7,418 bases of DNA from NCBI GenBank assembly GCA_964506685.1, contig CAZDMQ010000103.1, positions 1-7,418 on the forward strand, read 5' to 3'. Source of the DNA: UBA5336 sp964506685 (GTDB lineage Bacteria; Pseudomonadota; Alphaproteobacteria; Caulobacterales; Hyphomonadaceae). Under the pieces are notes generated by a model. That model ran no database searches, had not been told where the DNA came from, and saw only the letters and a program-made list of their open reading frames with translations. Made by a program: the position numbers and the translations under genes. Positions 1-5,687 of the stretch are shown here, one piece after another. Each line of letters opens with the position of its first letter. The first letter of the stretch is position 1.

Positions 1-2
1 GT

Positions 3-953
3 CGCAAAAAACCTGACTGCACGCAAATTCATCGGCTTGGCGTCTACACGCCCGAGGAGGTCGGCCCAAGCGAGGTCCAGGTGGCCAATGGCGTGGTCGA
101 CATCCTCGTCGAGGACGAGGCCGAGGCGACCCGGGTCGCCAGACAATACCTGTCATATTTCCAGGGCGCCATCGAGGACTGGGAGGCGCCCGACCCACGT
201 GCCCTCCGCTATGTCGTTCCGGAGAACCGGCTGCGCTGGTATGACATGCGCAAGGTCATCCACGGCATTGCGGACACGGGCTCGGTGCTGGAGTTGCGGC
301 CGAGCTGGGGCATCGGCATCCTCACCTGCCTGGCCCGCATCGAGGGCCGGCCCGTCGGCATCATCGCCAATGACCCGAGCCACCTGTCGGGCGCCATCGA
401 TGCGCCGGGCGCCGACAAGGGCGCCCGCTTCCTGCAGCTCTGCGACGCCCATGACATTCCGGTCGTCTCCCTGCTCGATTGTCCCGGCATCATGGTCGGC
501 CCGGAAATCGAGAAGACCGCATTGGTCCGCCACGCCGCGCGCATGATGGTGGTCGGCGCGAACATCACGACGCCGCTGATGGGCATCGTCATCCGCAAGG
601 GCTACGGCCTTGGCGCGCAGGCCATGGTGGGCGGCAGTTTCAAGACCCCGCTCTTCCTGGTGACGTGGCCGACGGGCGAGTTCGGCGGCATGGGCCTCGA
701 AGGCGCGGTCAAGCTCGGCTACCGCAAGGAGCTCGAGGCCATCGAGGACCCCGCCGAACGCCAGGCGGAATACGAAAAGCGGGTCGCGCGCATGTACGAG
801 CGCGGCAAGGCCGTCAACATGGCCAGCCATTTCGAGGTCGATGACGTCATCGACCCGGCGGACACGCGAAAGTGGATCATCGCGGGCCTCAGGAGCCTGC
901 CCCCTGCGCCGGTCCGGACCGGAAAGAAGCGTCCAAACGTGGATGCATGGTAG
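3..953 (+). CDS. Acyl-CoA carboxylase, carboxyltransferase C-terminal region (5' end outside window)
   Basis: The reading frame is open from the window edge to the TAG at 951-953 and gives 316 residues. It is the C-terminal half of a biotin-dependent carboxyltransferase, which moves the carboxyl group from carboxybiotin to an acyl-CoA in the cytoplasm. Visible landmarks, numbered from the window edge, are GRPVGIIANDP (115-125), the LLDCPGIMVGPEIEKTALVRH stretch (about 157-177, where acetyl/propionyl-CoA carboxylases have DVPGFLPG), RKGYGLGAQAM (198-208) and WPTGEFGGMGLEGAV (222-236), followed by a helical tail ending near RPNVDAW. The first in-frame ATG (81) is not the start, because homologous sequence (LGVYTPEEVGPSEVQ) precedes it. 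From memory of the family, the MVGPE motif and this tail occur in long alphaproteobacterial proteins fusing biotin carboxylase, biotin carrier and carboxyltransferase. Fusion is an inference, since the N-terminus is not seen. The substrate cannot be assigned. It converges with the next gene, 42 bp away. Confidence 0.9.
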   Translation, partial: RKKPDCTQIHRLGVYTPEEVGPSEVQVANGVVDILVEDEAEATRVARQYLSYFQGAIEDWEAPDPRALRYVVPENRLRWYDMRKVIHGIADTGSVLELRPSWGIGILTCLARIEGRPVGIIANDPSHLSGAIDAPGADKGARFLQLCDAHDIPVVSLLDCPGIMVGPEIEKTALVRHAARMMVVGANITTPLMGIVIRKGYGLGAQAMVGGSFKTPLFLVTWPTGEFGGMGLEGAVKLGYRKELEAIEDPAERQAEYEKRVARMYERGKAVNMASHFEVDDVIDPADTRKWIIAGLRSLPPAPVRTGKKRPNVDAW

Positions 954-995
954 GGCCGCACATCCGGTCTGAAGGTCTGTGCTCTAGGCGGCGCC

Positions 996-1997
996 TCAGG
1001 CCTCGGACTTCTCGTGGAACTGGCCATACTCGCGGAAGCGCCACAGGTAGGTCGGCACCATGGCTTCGATGCTTTCAAGCTCGGTGACCCCGAGATCGGC
1101 GAGGGTCAGCGCGTCGCCGGCAACCACATTGTCCGATTTCAGCAGTTCCACCTGTCCCCCCGTGAGCGGCGGCTCGCCAAGGACCCAGCGCAGCGGCGGG
1201 ATGAAGCGGAACGCGGCACCGAACGTCAGCCCCAGCGGCTTGGCCAGGAAGAACGGCAGGGGCAGCTTCAGCCGCCGCTTGTCGATGGTGGCGAAGATGA
1301 AATCATAGATCTCGTTGAACGTGTAGGTCCTGGGTCCGCCCAGTTCGAAGGTCTTGCCGGCTGCATCCTCGCGCGCGACGGCCGCCACGATGGCGTCGGC
1401 GACATCGCCGGCATAGACCGGCTGGACCCGGGTCCGGCCGCCGCCAATGGCTGGCATCAGCGGCAGGATCGCCATGACCGGGGATTTGGCGAGGCTGGCA
1501 AAGCGGTTGAAGAACCCGTCCTCCGGTCCGAACACGATGGACGGGCGCAGGATCACGGCGTCGGGATAGAAGGCGCGGACGGCGGCCTCTCCCTGCGCCT
1601 TGGTCCGGGCGTATTCCGACCGGCTGCCGGCGTCCGCGCCAATCGCCGATACCTGGACGAAGCGGCCGACCCCACAGGCCTTCGCCGCCTCGGCAACGGT
1701 CTTGGCGCCACGTGACTGCGCATCGGGAAAGGTCTGCCGTCCGTGTTCGGACAGGATCCCGACGAGGTTGACCACCGCATCGGCCCCCTCACAGGCAGCC
1801 TTCAGCGAGGGCAGATTGCGGACATTGGCCTGGACCAGGTCGACCCAGCCGGGCGGTCCGGCCAGGCGGACATCGCCGGCAATGTGCGGCCGTCTGCAGG
1901 CGACCCGGACCCGGTAGCCTGCCTTGACGAGCGCCCTTGCGGCATAGCGGCCGATGAAACCCGATCCGCCGACAAGTGTGACGAGGCCTTTGCTCAT
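996..1997 (-). CDS. NDUFA9-like NAD(P)-binding protein (atypical short-chain dehydrogenase)
   Basis: A 333-residue protein with an N-terminal Rossmann fold. The dinucleotide-binding GGSGFIG lies at residues 10-16. Basic residues after strand 2 (RVACRRP, 31-37) would suit NADPH. NLVGIL is at 77-82, VSAIGAD at 116-122, and a Tyr129-x3-Lys133 pair sits where SDR enzymes have YxxxK. The C-terminus (PTYLWRFREYGQF, 315-327) is typical of bacterial proteins annotated as complex I NDUFA9 subunit family. In mitochondria NDUFA9 is an accessory subunit of NADH:quinone oxidoreductase that binds NADPH. In bacteria the role is less certain and may concern complex I assembly or quinone synthesis. A purine-rich GAGAAAG (2005-2011 on this strand) lies 7 nt before the ATG. 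An overlapping upstream ATG at 2000-2002 is out of frame. The gene follows pdxH on the same strand after 158 bp, so co-transcription is possible but not shown. Confidence 0.85.
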   Translation of the reverse strand: MSKGLVTLVGGSGFIGRYAARALVKAGYRVRVACRRPHIAGDVRLAGPPGWVDLVQANVRNLPSLKAACEGADAVVNLVGILSEHGRQTFPDAQSRGAKTVAEAAKACGVGRFVQVSAIGADAGSRSEYARTKAQGEAAVRAFYPDAVILRPSIVFGPEDGFFNRFASLAKSPVMAILPLMPAIGGGRTRVQPVYAGDVADAIVAAVAREDAAGKTFELGGPRTYTFNEIYDFIFATIDKRRLKLPLPFFLAKPLGLTFGAAFRFIPPLRWVLGEPPLTGGQVELLKSDNVVAGDALTLADLGVTELESIEAMVPTYLWRFREYGQFHEKSEA

Positions 1998-2082
1998 GGC
2001 ATGTCTTTCTCAGCTCGGGGCCGGCCGGAAGGACCTGGCCCAGTGGGATGGCTCTGCTGCAATCATGCTGCGCGGGATTTGT

Positions 2083-2095
2083 CCATGCGGCATGG
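2083..2095. repeat. Short perfect inverted repeat CCATG-CGG-CATGG
   Basis: Two 5-bp arms flank a 3-bp spacer in the gap between pdxH and the NDUFA9-like gene, about 85 bp before the latter's start. It could be an operator or a small hairpin, but a 10-bp palindrome of this kind can arise by chance and no partner copy is seen in the window. Low confidence that it is functional. Confidence 0.2.
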
Positions 2096-2131
2096 CGCAA
2101 ACGTGAGCGCGGGCACAAGCAAGGGCGTTAT

Positions 2132-2154
2132 CGCCAGCGCAGAACCGGCCGGCG
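2132..2154 (-). terminator. Candidate weak hairpin just after pdxH
   Basis: Read on the minus strand, the arms CGCCGGC and GCTGGCG pair over 7 bp (one G-U) around a 9-nt loop. The hairpin begins 1 nt past the pdxH stop codon. It is followed by ATAACGCCCTTG rather than a T run, so it is not a convincing intrinsic terminator. It may only attenuate or stabilise the pdxH transcript. Confidence 0.25.
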
Positions 2155-2155
2155 C

Positions 2156-2836
2156 TCAGGGATTGAGCCGGCCATGGGACCATGCCCCCTTTGCGTCCCG
2201 GCGATAGGCGAGGCGGTCATGCAGGCGAAACGCCTGGTCCTGCCAGAATTCCATGTCCGCCGGGTCGAGGACATAGCCGCCCCAGTGCGGCGGCCGGGGG
2301 ATGGTGTCCTCGTCGCGGTAGAGATCGGCAAGCAGGACGTGCCGCGCCATCAGCGCCTCGCGCTCGGGCAGGGGCCGGGACTGGTGGCTGGCCCAGGCGC
2401 CGATCTGGCTGTCGCGTGCACGGGAGGCGAAATAGGAGTCCGCGTCGGCCGGTTCGCCGCGCCGTACCGTCCCCCGGACGCGCACCTGGCGGCCGAGCGA
2501 TTTCCAGTGGAAGTTCAGCGCCGCCTTGCCCTGGCCATCGAGCTGGCGGCCCTTGGCGCTGTCATAATTGGTGTAGAAGGTGAACCCGTCCGGGCCAAAA
2601 TCCTTGAGCAGCACGATCCGCACGTCCGGCATCCCCGCCGCATCGACGGTGGCGAGCGCCATGGCATTGGCGTCGCTGATTTCGCTCGCCCGGGCGTCGG
2701 CAAGCCAGTCGCGGAAGAGCTCCAGCGGGTCAGCGCGCGCATCGATCAGCGGGCGATCTCCCCCTGCGGCGTAGTCCCGCTCGCTGGGTGTGGACGGGAT
2801 GGGCTTCGATGCCGCGCTGACCGCAGGGTTCGACAT
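2156..2836 (-). CDS. pdxH: Pyridoxine/pyridoxamine 5'-phosphate oxidase
   Basis: An FMN-dependent cytoplasmic oxidase that makes pyridoxal 5'-phosphate from pyridoxine or pyridoxamine phosphate, the last step of PLP synthesis and salvage. The 226-residue product is close to the family length of about 220. Family signatures in order are DPLELFRDWL (36-45), NAMALATVDAAGMPDVR (57-73), the FMN-contacting RIVLLK (73-78), the FYTNYDSAKGRQL block (87-99), FHWKSLGRQVRVRG (109-122), SRARDSQIGAWAS (138-150), PRPPHWGGY (180-188), and the C-terminal FWQ...RLHDR (197-208) containing the substrate-binding Arg204/His206 pair. It ends in RLNP as usual. Two in-frame ATGs exist, at 2840-2842 and 2834-2836. GAGGAG at 2844-2849 sits 1 nt from the first and 7 nt from the second, so the second is chosen. 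It is divergent from aroC, an arrangement I recall in other alphaproteobacteria. Confidence 0.96.
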   Translation of the reverse strand: MSNPAVSAASKPIPSTPSERDYAAGGDRPLIDARADPLELFRDWLADARASEISDANAMALATVDAAGMPDVRIVLLKDFGPDGFTFYTNYDSAKGRQLDGQGKAALNFHWKSLGRQVRVRGTVRRGEPADADSYFASRARDSQIGAWASHQSRPLPEREALMARHVLLADLYRDEDTIPRPPHWGGYVLDPADMEFWQDQAFRLHDRLAYRRDAKGAWSHGRLNP

Positions 2837-2843
2837 GATCATA

Positions 2844-2849
2844 CTCCTC
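2844..2849 (-). promoter_or_regulatory. Shine-Dalgarno site of pdxH
   Basis: GAGGAG on the minus strand, 7 nt before the ATG at 2836 but only 1 nt before the ATG at 2842. It decides the start in favour of the downstream ATG (protein beginning MSNPAV). Confidence 0.7.
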
Positions 2850-2964
2850 GTCTGGTATCCGGACGCCGGTACCGGGCGCGTGGTGCGCCGGTCCCGCCTC
2901 CCGGTCGCAGCCGTCGGGGCTTGCCTCGGGGGGTGAGTTCCGCGCAGAACGTTTAACCTCTAGT

Positions 2965-2969
2965 AAAGG
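2965..2969 (+). promoter_or_regulatory. Shine-Dalgarno site of aroC
   Basis: AAAGG with 9 nt to the ATG at 2979. It is a partial match to the anti-Shine-Dalgarno and supports the chosen aroC start, which also fits the conserved N-terminus MSHNTFGHLLR. Confidence 0.55.
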
Positions 2970-2978
2970 TCTCCGCCC

Positions 2979-4070
2979 ATGTCGCACAACACGTTCGGGC
3001 ATCTGCTTCGCATTACAACATGGGGAGAAAGCCATGGGCCGGCCCTTGGCTGCGTGATCGACGGGTGCCCGCCGGGGCTGCCGCTGACCGAGACCTACGT
3101 GCAGGGCTTTCTCGACAAGCGCCGGCCGGGCACCTCGCGTTTCGTCACCCAGCGCCGCGAACCGGACCGGGTGAGGATCCTCTCCGGCGTCTTCGAGGAT
3201 GACCGCACCGACGGCCCGCGCACCACCGGAACGCCGGTCGCCATGCTCATCGAGAATGTCGACCAGCGCTCGCGGGACTATTCGGAGATCCGCGACCGCT
3301 ATCGCCCGGGACATGCCGATTACAGCTATGACGCGAAATATGGCGTGCGCGACTATCGCGGCGGGGGCCGCAGTTCGGCACGGGAGACCGCCGCCCGTGT
3401 GGCAGCGGGCGCCGTGGCGCGGCTGGTGCTCGGCGAGGGCATCGAGATTCGCGGCGCCGTGGTGCAGATCGGCCCGCACGGGCTCGGCGATGCTGGCTGG
3501 GACTGGGCGGAGACGCAGAACAACCCGTTCTGGTGTCCCGATGCCGCCGTGGCAGCACGATGGGAGACCTATCTGGACACGGTGCGCAAGGCCGGCTCAT
3601 CGGTCGGTGCAGTGGTCCAGGTCGAGGCGCATGGGGTCCCCGCTGGCTGGGGCGCACCGGTCTATGGCAAGCTCGATGGCGAACTGGCCGGAGCGCTGAT
3701 GTCGATCAATGCGGTCAAGGGCGTCGAGATCGGAGCGGGCTTTGCAGCCGCCGCCCTGAGCGGGGAGGACAATGCCGATGCGATGCGGCCCGGGAATGGT
3801 GACGGCCCGCGCTTTCTCGGCAATCACAATGGCGGCGTGGCCGGCGGCATTTCCACCGGCCAGCCCGTTGTCGCCCGGATCGCGGTCAAGCCCACCTCCT
3901 CCATTCTCAACCCGGTCGCCTCCATGACCCGCGACGGCGAGGCGGTCGAGGTCCGCACGAAAGGCCGCCATGATCCCTGCGTCGGAATCCGGGCGGTGCC
4001 GGTGGCCGAGGCGATGCTGGCCTGCGTCCTCGCCGATGCCAAGCTGCGCCATCGTGGACAATGCGGATGA
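2979..4070 (+). CDS. aroC: Chorismate synthase
   Basis: Catalyses the last shikimate-pathway step, removing phosphate from 5-enolpyruvylshikimate-3-phosphate to give chorismate, precursor of aromatic amino acids, folate and ubiquinone. It needs reduced FMN and is cytoplasmic. The 363 residues match the family length. Signatures are GESHG with His19 and CVIDGCPPG (25-33), the KRRPGTSR block (48-55), RPGHADY with His112 (109-115), YRGGGRSSARETAARVA (126-142), NAVKGVEIGAGF (244-255), GGISTGQP (289-296), KPTSSILNP (304-312) and GRHDPCVGIRAVPVAEAM (329-346). The two conserved histidines and the GRSSARET signature are intact. One oddity is GNHNGG at 281-286, where I expect SNNAGG or SNHAGG. The stop codon overlaps the ATG of the following membrane-protein gene (ATGA), implying translational coupling. 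Confidence 0.97.
   Translation: MSHNTFGHLLRITTWGESHGPALGCVIDGCPPGLPLTETYVQGFLDKRRPGTSRFVTQRREPDRVRILSGVFEDDRTDGPRTTGTPVAMLIENVDQRSRDYSEIRDRYRPGHADYSYDAKYGVRDYRGGGRSSARETAARVAAGAVARLVLGEGIEIRGAVVQIGPHGLGDAGWDWAETQNNPFWCPDAAVAARWETYLDTVRKAGSSVGAVVQVEAHGVPAGWGAPVYGKLDGELAGALMSINAVKGVEIGAGFAAAALSGEDNADAMRPGNGDGPRFLGNHNGGVAGGISTGQPVVARIAVKPTSSILNPVASMTRDGEAVEVRTKGRHDPCVGIRAVPVAEAMLACVLADAKLRHRGQCG
4054..4058 (+). promoter_or_regulatory. Weak Shine-Dalgarno inside the 3' end of aroC
   Basis: GTGGA lies 8 nt before the ATG at 4067 and 2 nt before the alternative ATG at 4061. Together with the ATGA overlap with the aroC stop, it favours 4067 as the start of the membrane-protein gene. Confidence 0.35.
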
Positions 4071-4675
4071 GCGACACCTCCGATCCCAGGGGCCGGGGGG
4101 AAGAGGTCGCCGACGATCTAGAGGCGCTTGCGCTGGATATCGACATCGGTTCACGGGAACAGCTCAGCACCGACCAGCTCACTCGTTCGCGGCTGCAATT
4201 CGCCCTCGGCCAGAATGCGTCGATCATCCAGCAGACCCGGTTCGCCGATGCCAAGGCGGCCACCCTGCTCGCCCTGACCGGTGTGCTTGCCTATGGGTTC
4301 ACCGGAGAGGCCCTGCGCCTGCCACCGGTGCTTTTGTCGGGAGTTCTCGGGCTTACCGGTGCGGTCATCGCCCTCTGCCTGCTGGCCGTCATGCCGCGGC
4401 GCGGGAGCGGGGCGCGCGCAGGCGAGCTCTGCCGGCGCGAGCGGTTCTCCTGGCCCGCCCTGATCGCGCCGGACTATGGCGCAGACGACCATGCCGCCTT
4501 CCTGCGCACCAGCCAGGCCTCGCACCTCGTGGTATCGATTGCCCGGTCGAATGCGGCCATTGCCGCGGTGCTGGCGCGGAAATATGCGCTGTTGCGGGCC
4601 GCGCTCTGGCTCGCCCTGCTCGATCTCGCCGTGATCCTTGGCATCGTCGGGCTGAAGGCGGCGGCGGTGACCTGA
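4067..4675 (+). CDS. PycTM/DUF5706-like three-helix membrane protein
   Basis: A 202-residue protein with no signal peptide. A charged cytoplasmic N-terminal region (1-50, rich in Asp/Glu) precedes ASIIQQTRFADAKAATLLAL (51-70), then membrane helices at about 64-80 and 88-109. After a basic loop (RRGSGARAGELCRRER) comes a soluble segment with FSWPALIAP and YGADDHAAFL (127-146), an amphipathic helix ending LARKYALLRAALWLALL (169-185), and a last membrane segment at about 175-196. The FADAKAATLL motif entering helix 1 and the RKYALLR motif entering the last helix are, from memory, hallmarks of the PycTM/DUF5706 family. That family's founding members are membrane effectors of Pycsar anti-phage systems, opened by cyclic UMP or CMP. 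No cyclase gene is adjacent, so defence is not implied. The gene overlaps aroC by 4 nt (ATGA); an ATG at 4061 is the alternative start. Family assignment is moderate and function is unknown. Confidence 0.75.
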   Translation: MSDTSDPRGRGEEVADDLEALALDIDIGSREQLSTDQLTRSRLQFALGQNASIIQQTRFADAKAATLLALTGVLAYGFTGEALRLPPVLLSGVLGLTGAVIALCLLAVMPRRGSGARAGELCRRERFSWPALIAPDYGADDHAAFLRTSQASHLVVSIARSNAAIAAVLARKYALLRAALWLALLDLAVILGIVGLKAAAVT

Positions 4676-4834
4676 CCGGCGCAGCAAAGACGAGTGGCGA
4701 GGCGTGCGTGCTGCTTCAGTCGATTGTTTTCCCCAAAGAACGCCGGGTCGTCTCTTGCGCTCTGGCCACGTCGCAATGCTCGCAGGATGCTAGCGCGTCC
4801 TCATCTGACCAAGAGCCGACTAAGAGGCTTGTCT
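4676..4834. other. Convergent intergenic gap without a recognisable gene
   Basis: 159 bp between two converging stop codons. GCAGCA (4681-4686) and TGCTGC (4709-4714) could pair over 6 bp with a 22-nt loop, followed by TTCAGTCGATTGTTTT. This is a possible but weak terminator for the aroC transcript. The rest (4731-4834) shows no coding signal, repeat or RNA I can identify. Confidence 0.4.
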
Positions 4835-5620
4835 CTAGCGCCCAGTAAACACTGGCGGGCGCTTTTCGAGGAAGGCGGCGGCGCTCTCCTTCGCGTCCTC
4901 GGTCGCCATCAGGCGGCGAATCTCACCGATGGCCCAGGCGCCGGTGTCGCGCCAGTCCGGATCGAGGGTACGGCGGAGCCCGGCCTTGATCGACTGCACT
5001 GCCTGGGGCGGATTGGTCGCGATGCGGTGGGCGAGCGCGAGGGCGGTGTCGATCAGCTTGTCCGGCTCGGCCACTCGCGAGACAAGGCCGATCGCCTTCG
5101 CCGTCTCAGCATCGATCTGGTCGCCGGTCATCAGCAGCTCGCTCGCCCATTCCCGGCCGACCAGCTGGGCGAGGCGGCCAAGCCCGGGCGCGTCGCAGCA
5201 GAGACCGCGCTGGACGAACAGCTCGCCGAACCGGGCCGTGCTGGACGCGACACGGAAATCGGCCATCAGCGCGATCTCCATCCCCCAGCCGAGGGCATAG
5301 CCATTGACCGCCGCGATGACGGGAATGTTCGTGTAGAGCAGCGCATCGGCCGCCGGGGTGAGCCCGCCAGTGCGCAGGGCCCGCCTCTTCATCTCGGCCG
5401 GCCCGCCGACCGCGCCCTTGGAAAGGATTTCCTTCACATCGTCGCCGGTACAGAAGGCGCGCGCGCCGGCCCCGGTGATGATGATGGCGCGCTCCTCGCT
5501 GTCGCGGACCGCATCCTCCAGCGCCATGTAGAGCTCGTAATTCAGCGAATTCATCGCCTGCGGGCGGTTGAGGGTGAGGATTTCGACGTGGCCGTCGGTT
5601 TCGCGCAAGAGCACGGACAT
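4835..5620 (-). CDS. Enoyl-CoA hydratase/isomerase family protein (crotonase)
   Basis: A 261-residue single-domain crotonase, the usual length. These cytoplasmic enzymes act on acyl-CoA thioesters through an oxyanion hole. Landmarks are LTLNRPQAMNSLN (16-28), the first oxyanion-loop motif AFCTGDDVKE (55-64), IPVIAAVNGYALGWGMEIAL (99-118), LMTGDQIDAETAKAIGLVSRV (163-183) and the C-terminal FLEKRPPVFTGR (250-261). Aligned by eye with rat mitochondrial hydratase, Glu115 (in GWGME) matches catalytic Glu144, but the Glu164 position is Phe135 (in FGELFVQRG), so simple hydration of enoyl-CoA is doubtful. Start: the frame extends to an ATG at 5686, but GGGAGG (5627-5632) lies 6 nt before the ATG at 5620, and homology begins there. 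It follows HMG-CoA lyase on the same strand after 67 bp, so co-transcription and a role in leucine or related acyl-CoA breakdown are plausible. Substrate unknown. Confidence 0.88.
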   Translation of the reverse strand: MSVLLRETDGHVEILTLNRPQAMNSLNYELYMALEDAVRDSEERAIIITGAGARAFCTGDDVKEILSKGAVGGPAEMKRRALRTGGLTPAADALLYTNIPVIAAVNGYALGWGMEIALMADFRVASSTARFGELFVQRGLCCDAPGLGRLAQLVGREWASELLMTGDQIDAETAKAIGLVSRVAEPDKLIDTALALAHRIATNPPQAVQSIKAGLRRTLDPDWRDTGAWAIGEIRRLMATEDAKESAAAFLEKRPPVFTGR

Positions 5621-5626
5621 GGGGGG

Positions 5627-5632
5627 CCTCCC
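5627..5632 (-). promoter_or_regulatory. Shine-Dalgarno site of the 4835-5620 crotonase
   Basis: GGGAGG on the minus strand, 6 nt before the ATG at 5620. It is a strong site and rules out the longer frame from 5686, which would add 22 mostly basic, non-homologous residues. Confidence 0.7.
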
Positions 5633-5687
5633 GGGTGCCTGGATGTGTCGCGATGAGTATAGGCGCCTGACGCCGCGTCGACGCAAG

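Larger units (their letters stand above)
2837..2978. promoter_or_regulatory. Divergent pdxH-aroC intergenic region
   Basis: The genes diverge here, so at least one promoter for each is expected. I cannot place convincing -35/-10 pairs. TTGCCT (2921-2926) resembles a -35 for aroC but has no matching -10 at 16-18 bp. A GTTC-CGCGCA-GAAC inverted repeat (2937-2950) lies 28 bp before the aroC start and could be an operator. It does not match the alphaproteobacterial LexA box, which is a direct GTTC-N7-GTTC. The stretch TTTAACCTCTAGTAAAG (2952-2968) is the most AT-rich part. Confidence 0.4.

Noticed and set aside
153..830. Minus-strand open frame (225 codons) opposite the carboxyltransferase
   Set aside because: Shadow of a strongly conserved carboxyltransferase frame.
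958..982. GCACA...TGTGC possible terminator between the first two convergent genes
   Set aside because: Only 5 bp of stem with a 15-nt loop and no T run on either strand.
2048..2956. Plus-strand open frame (302 codons) opposite pdxH
   Set aside because: pdxH has full-length family motifs on the other strand; this frame has low-complexity Arg/Ala/Gly content and no domain.
2730..3479. Minus-strand open frame (249 codons) covering the pdxH-aroC gap and the 5' half of aroC
   Set aside because: It would run antisense to aroC and through the divergent promoter region; no recognisable motif.
4067..4675. Calling the aroC-linked membrane gene a Pycsar defence system
   Set aside because: No cyclase, no other defence gene and no mobile-element context are visible; one effector-like protein in a housekeeping operon does not make a system.
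4806..4832. AGCC...GGCT near-palindrome before the crotonase stop
   Set aside because: Only 4 bp pair without mismatches and there is no T run, so it does not qualify as a terminator or insertion-sequence end.
4694..5656. Plus-strand open frame (320 codons) opposite the first crotonase
   Set aside because: It is antisense to a clear crotonase and has no family signature, so it is a GC-driven shadow.
4835..5686. Longer crotonase start at 5686, 1 nt from the HMG-CoA lyase stop
   Set aside because: A strong GGGAGG with ideal spacing precedes the internal ATG at 5620, and the extra residues are basic and unlike crotonase N-termini.
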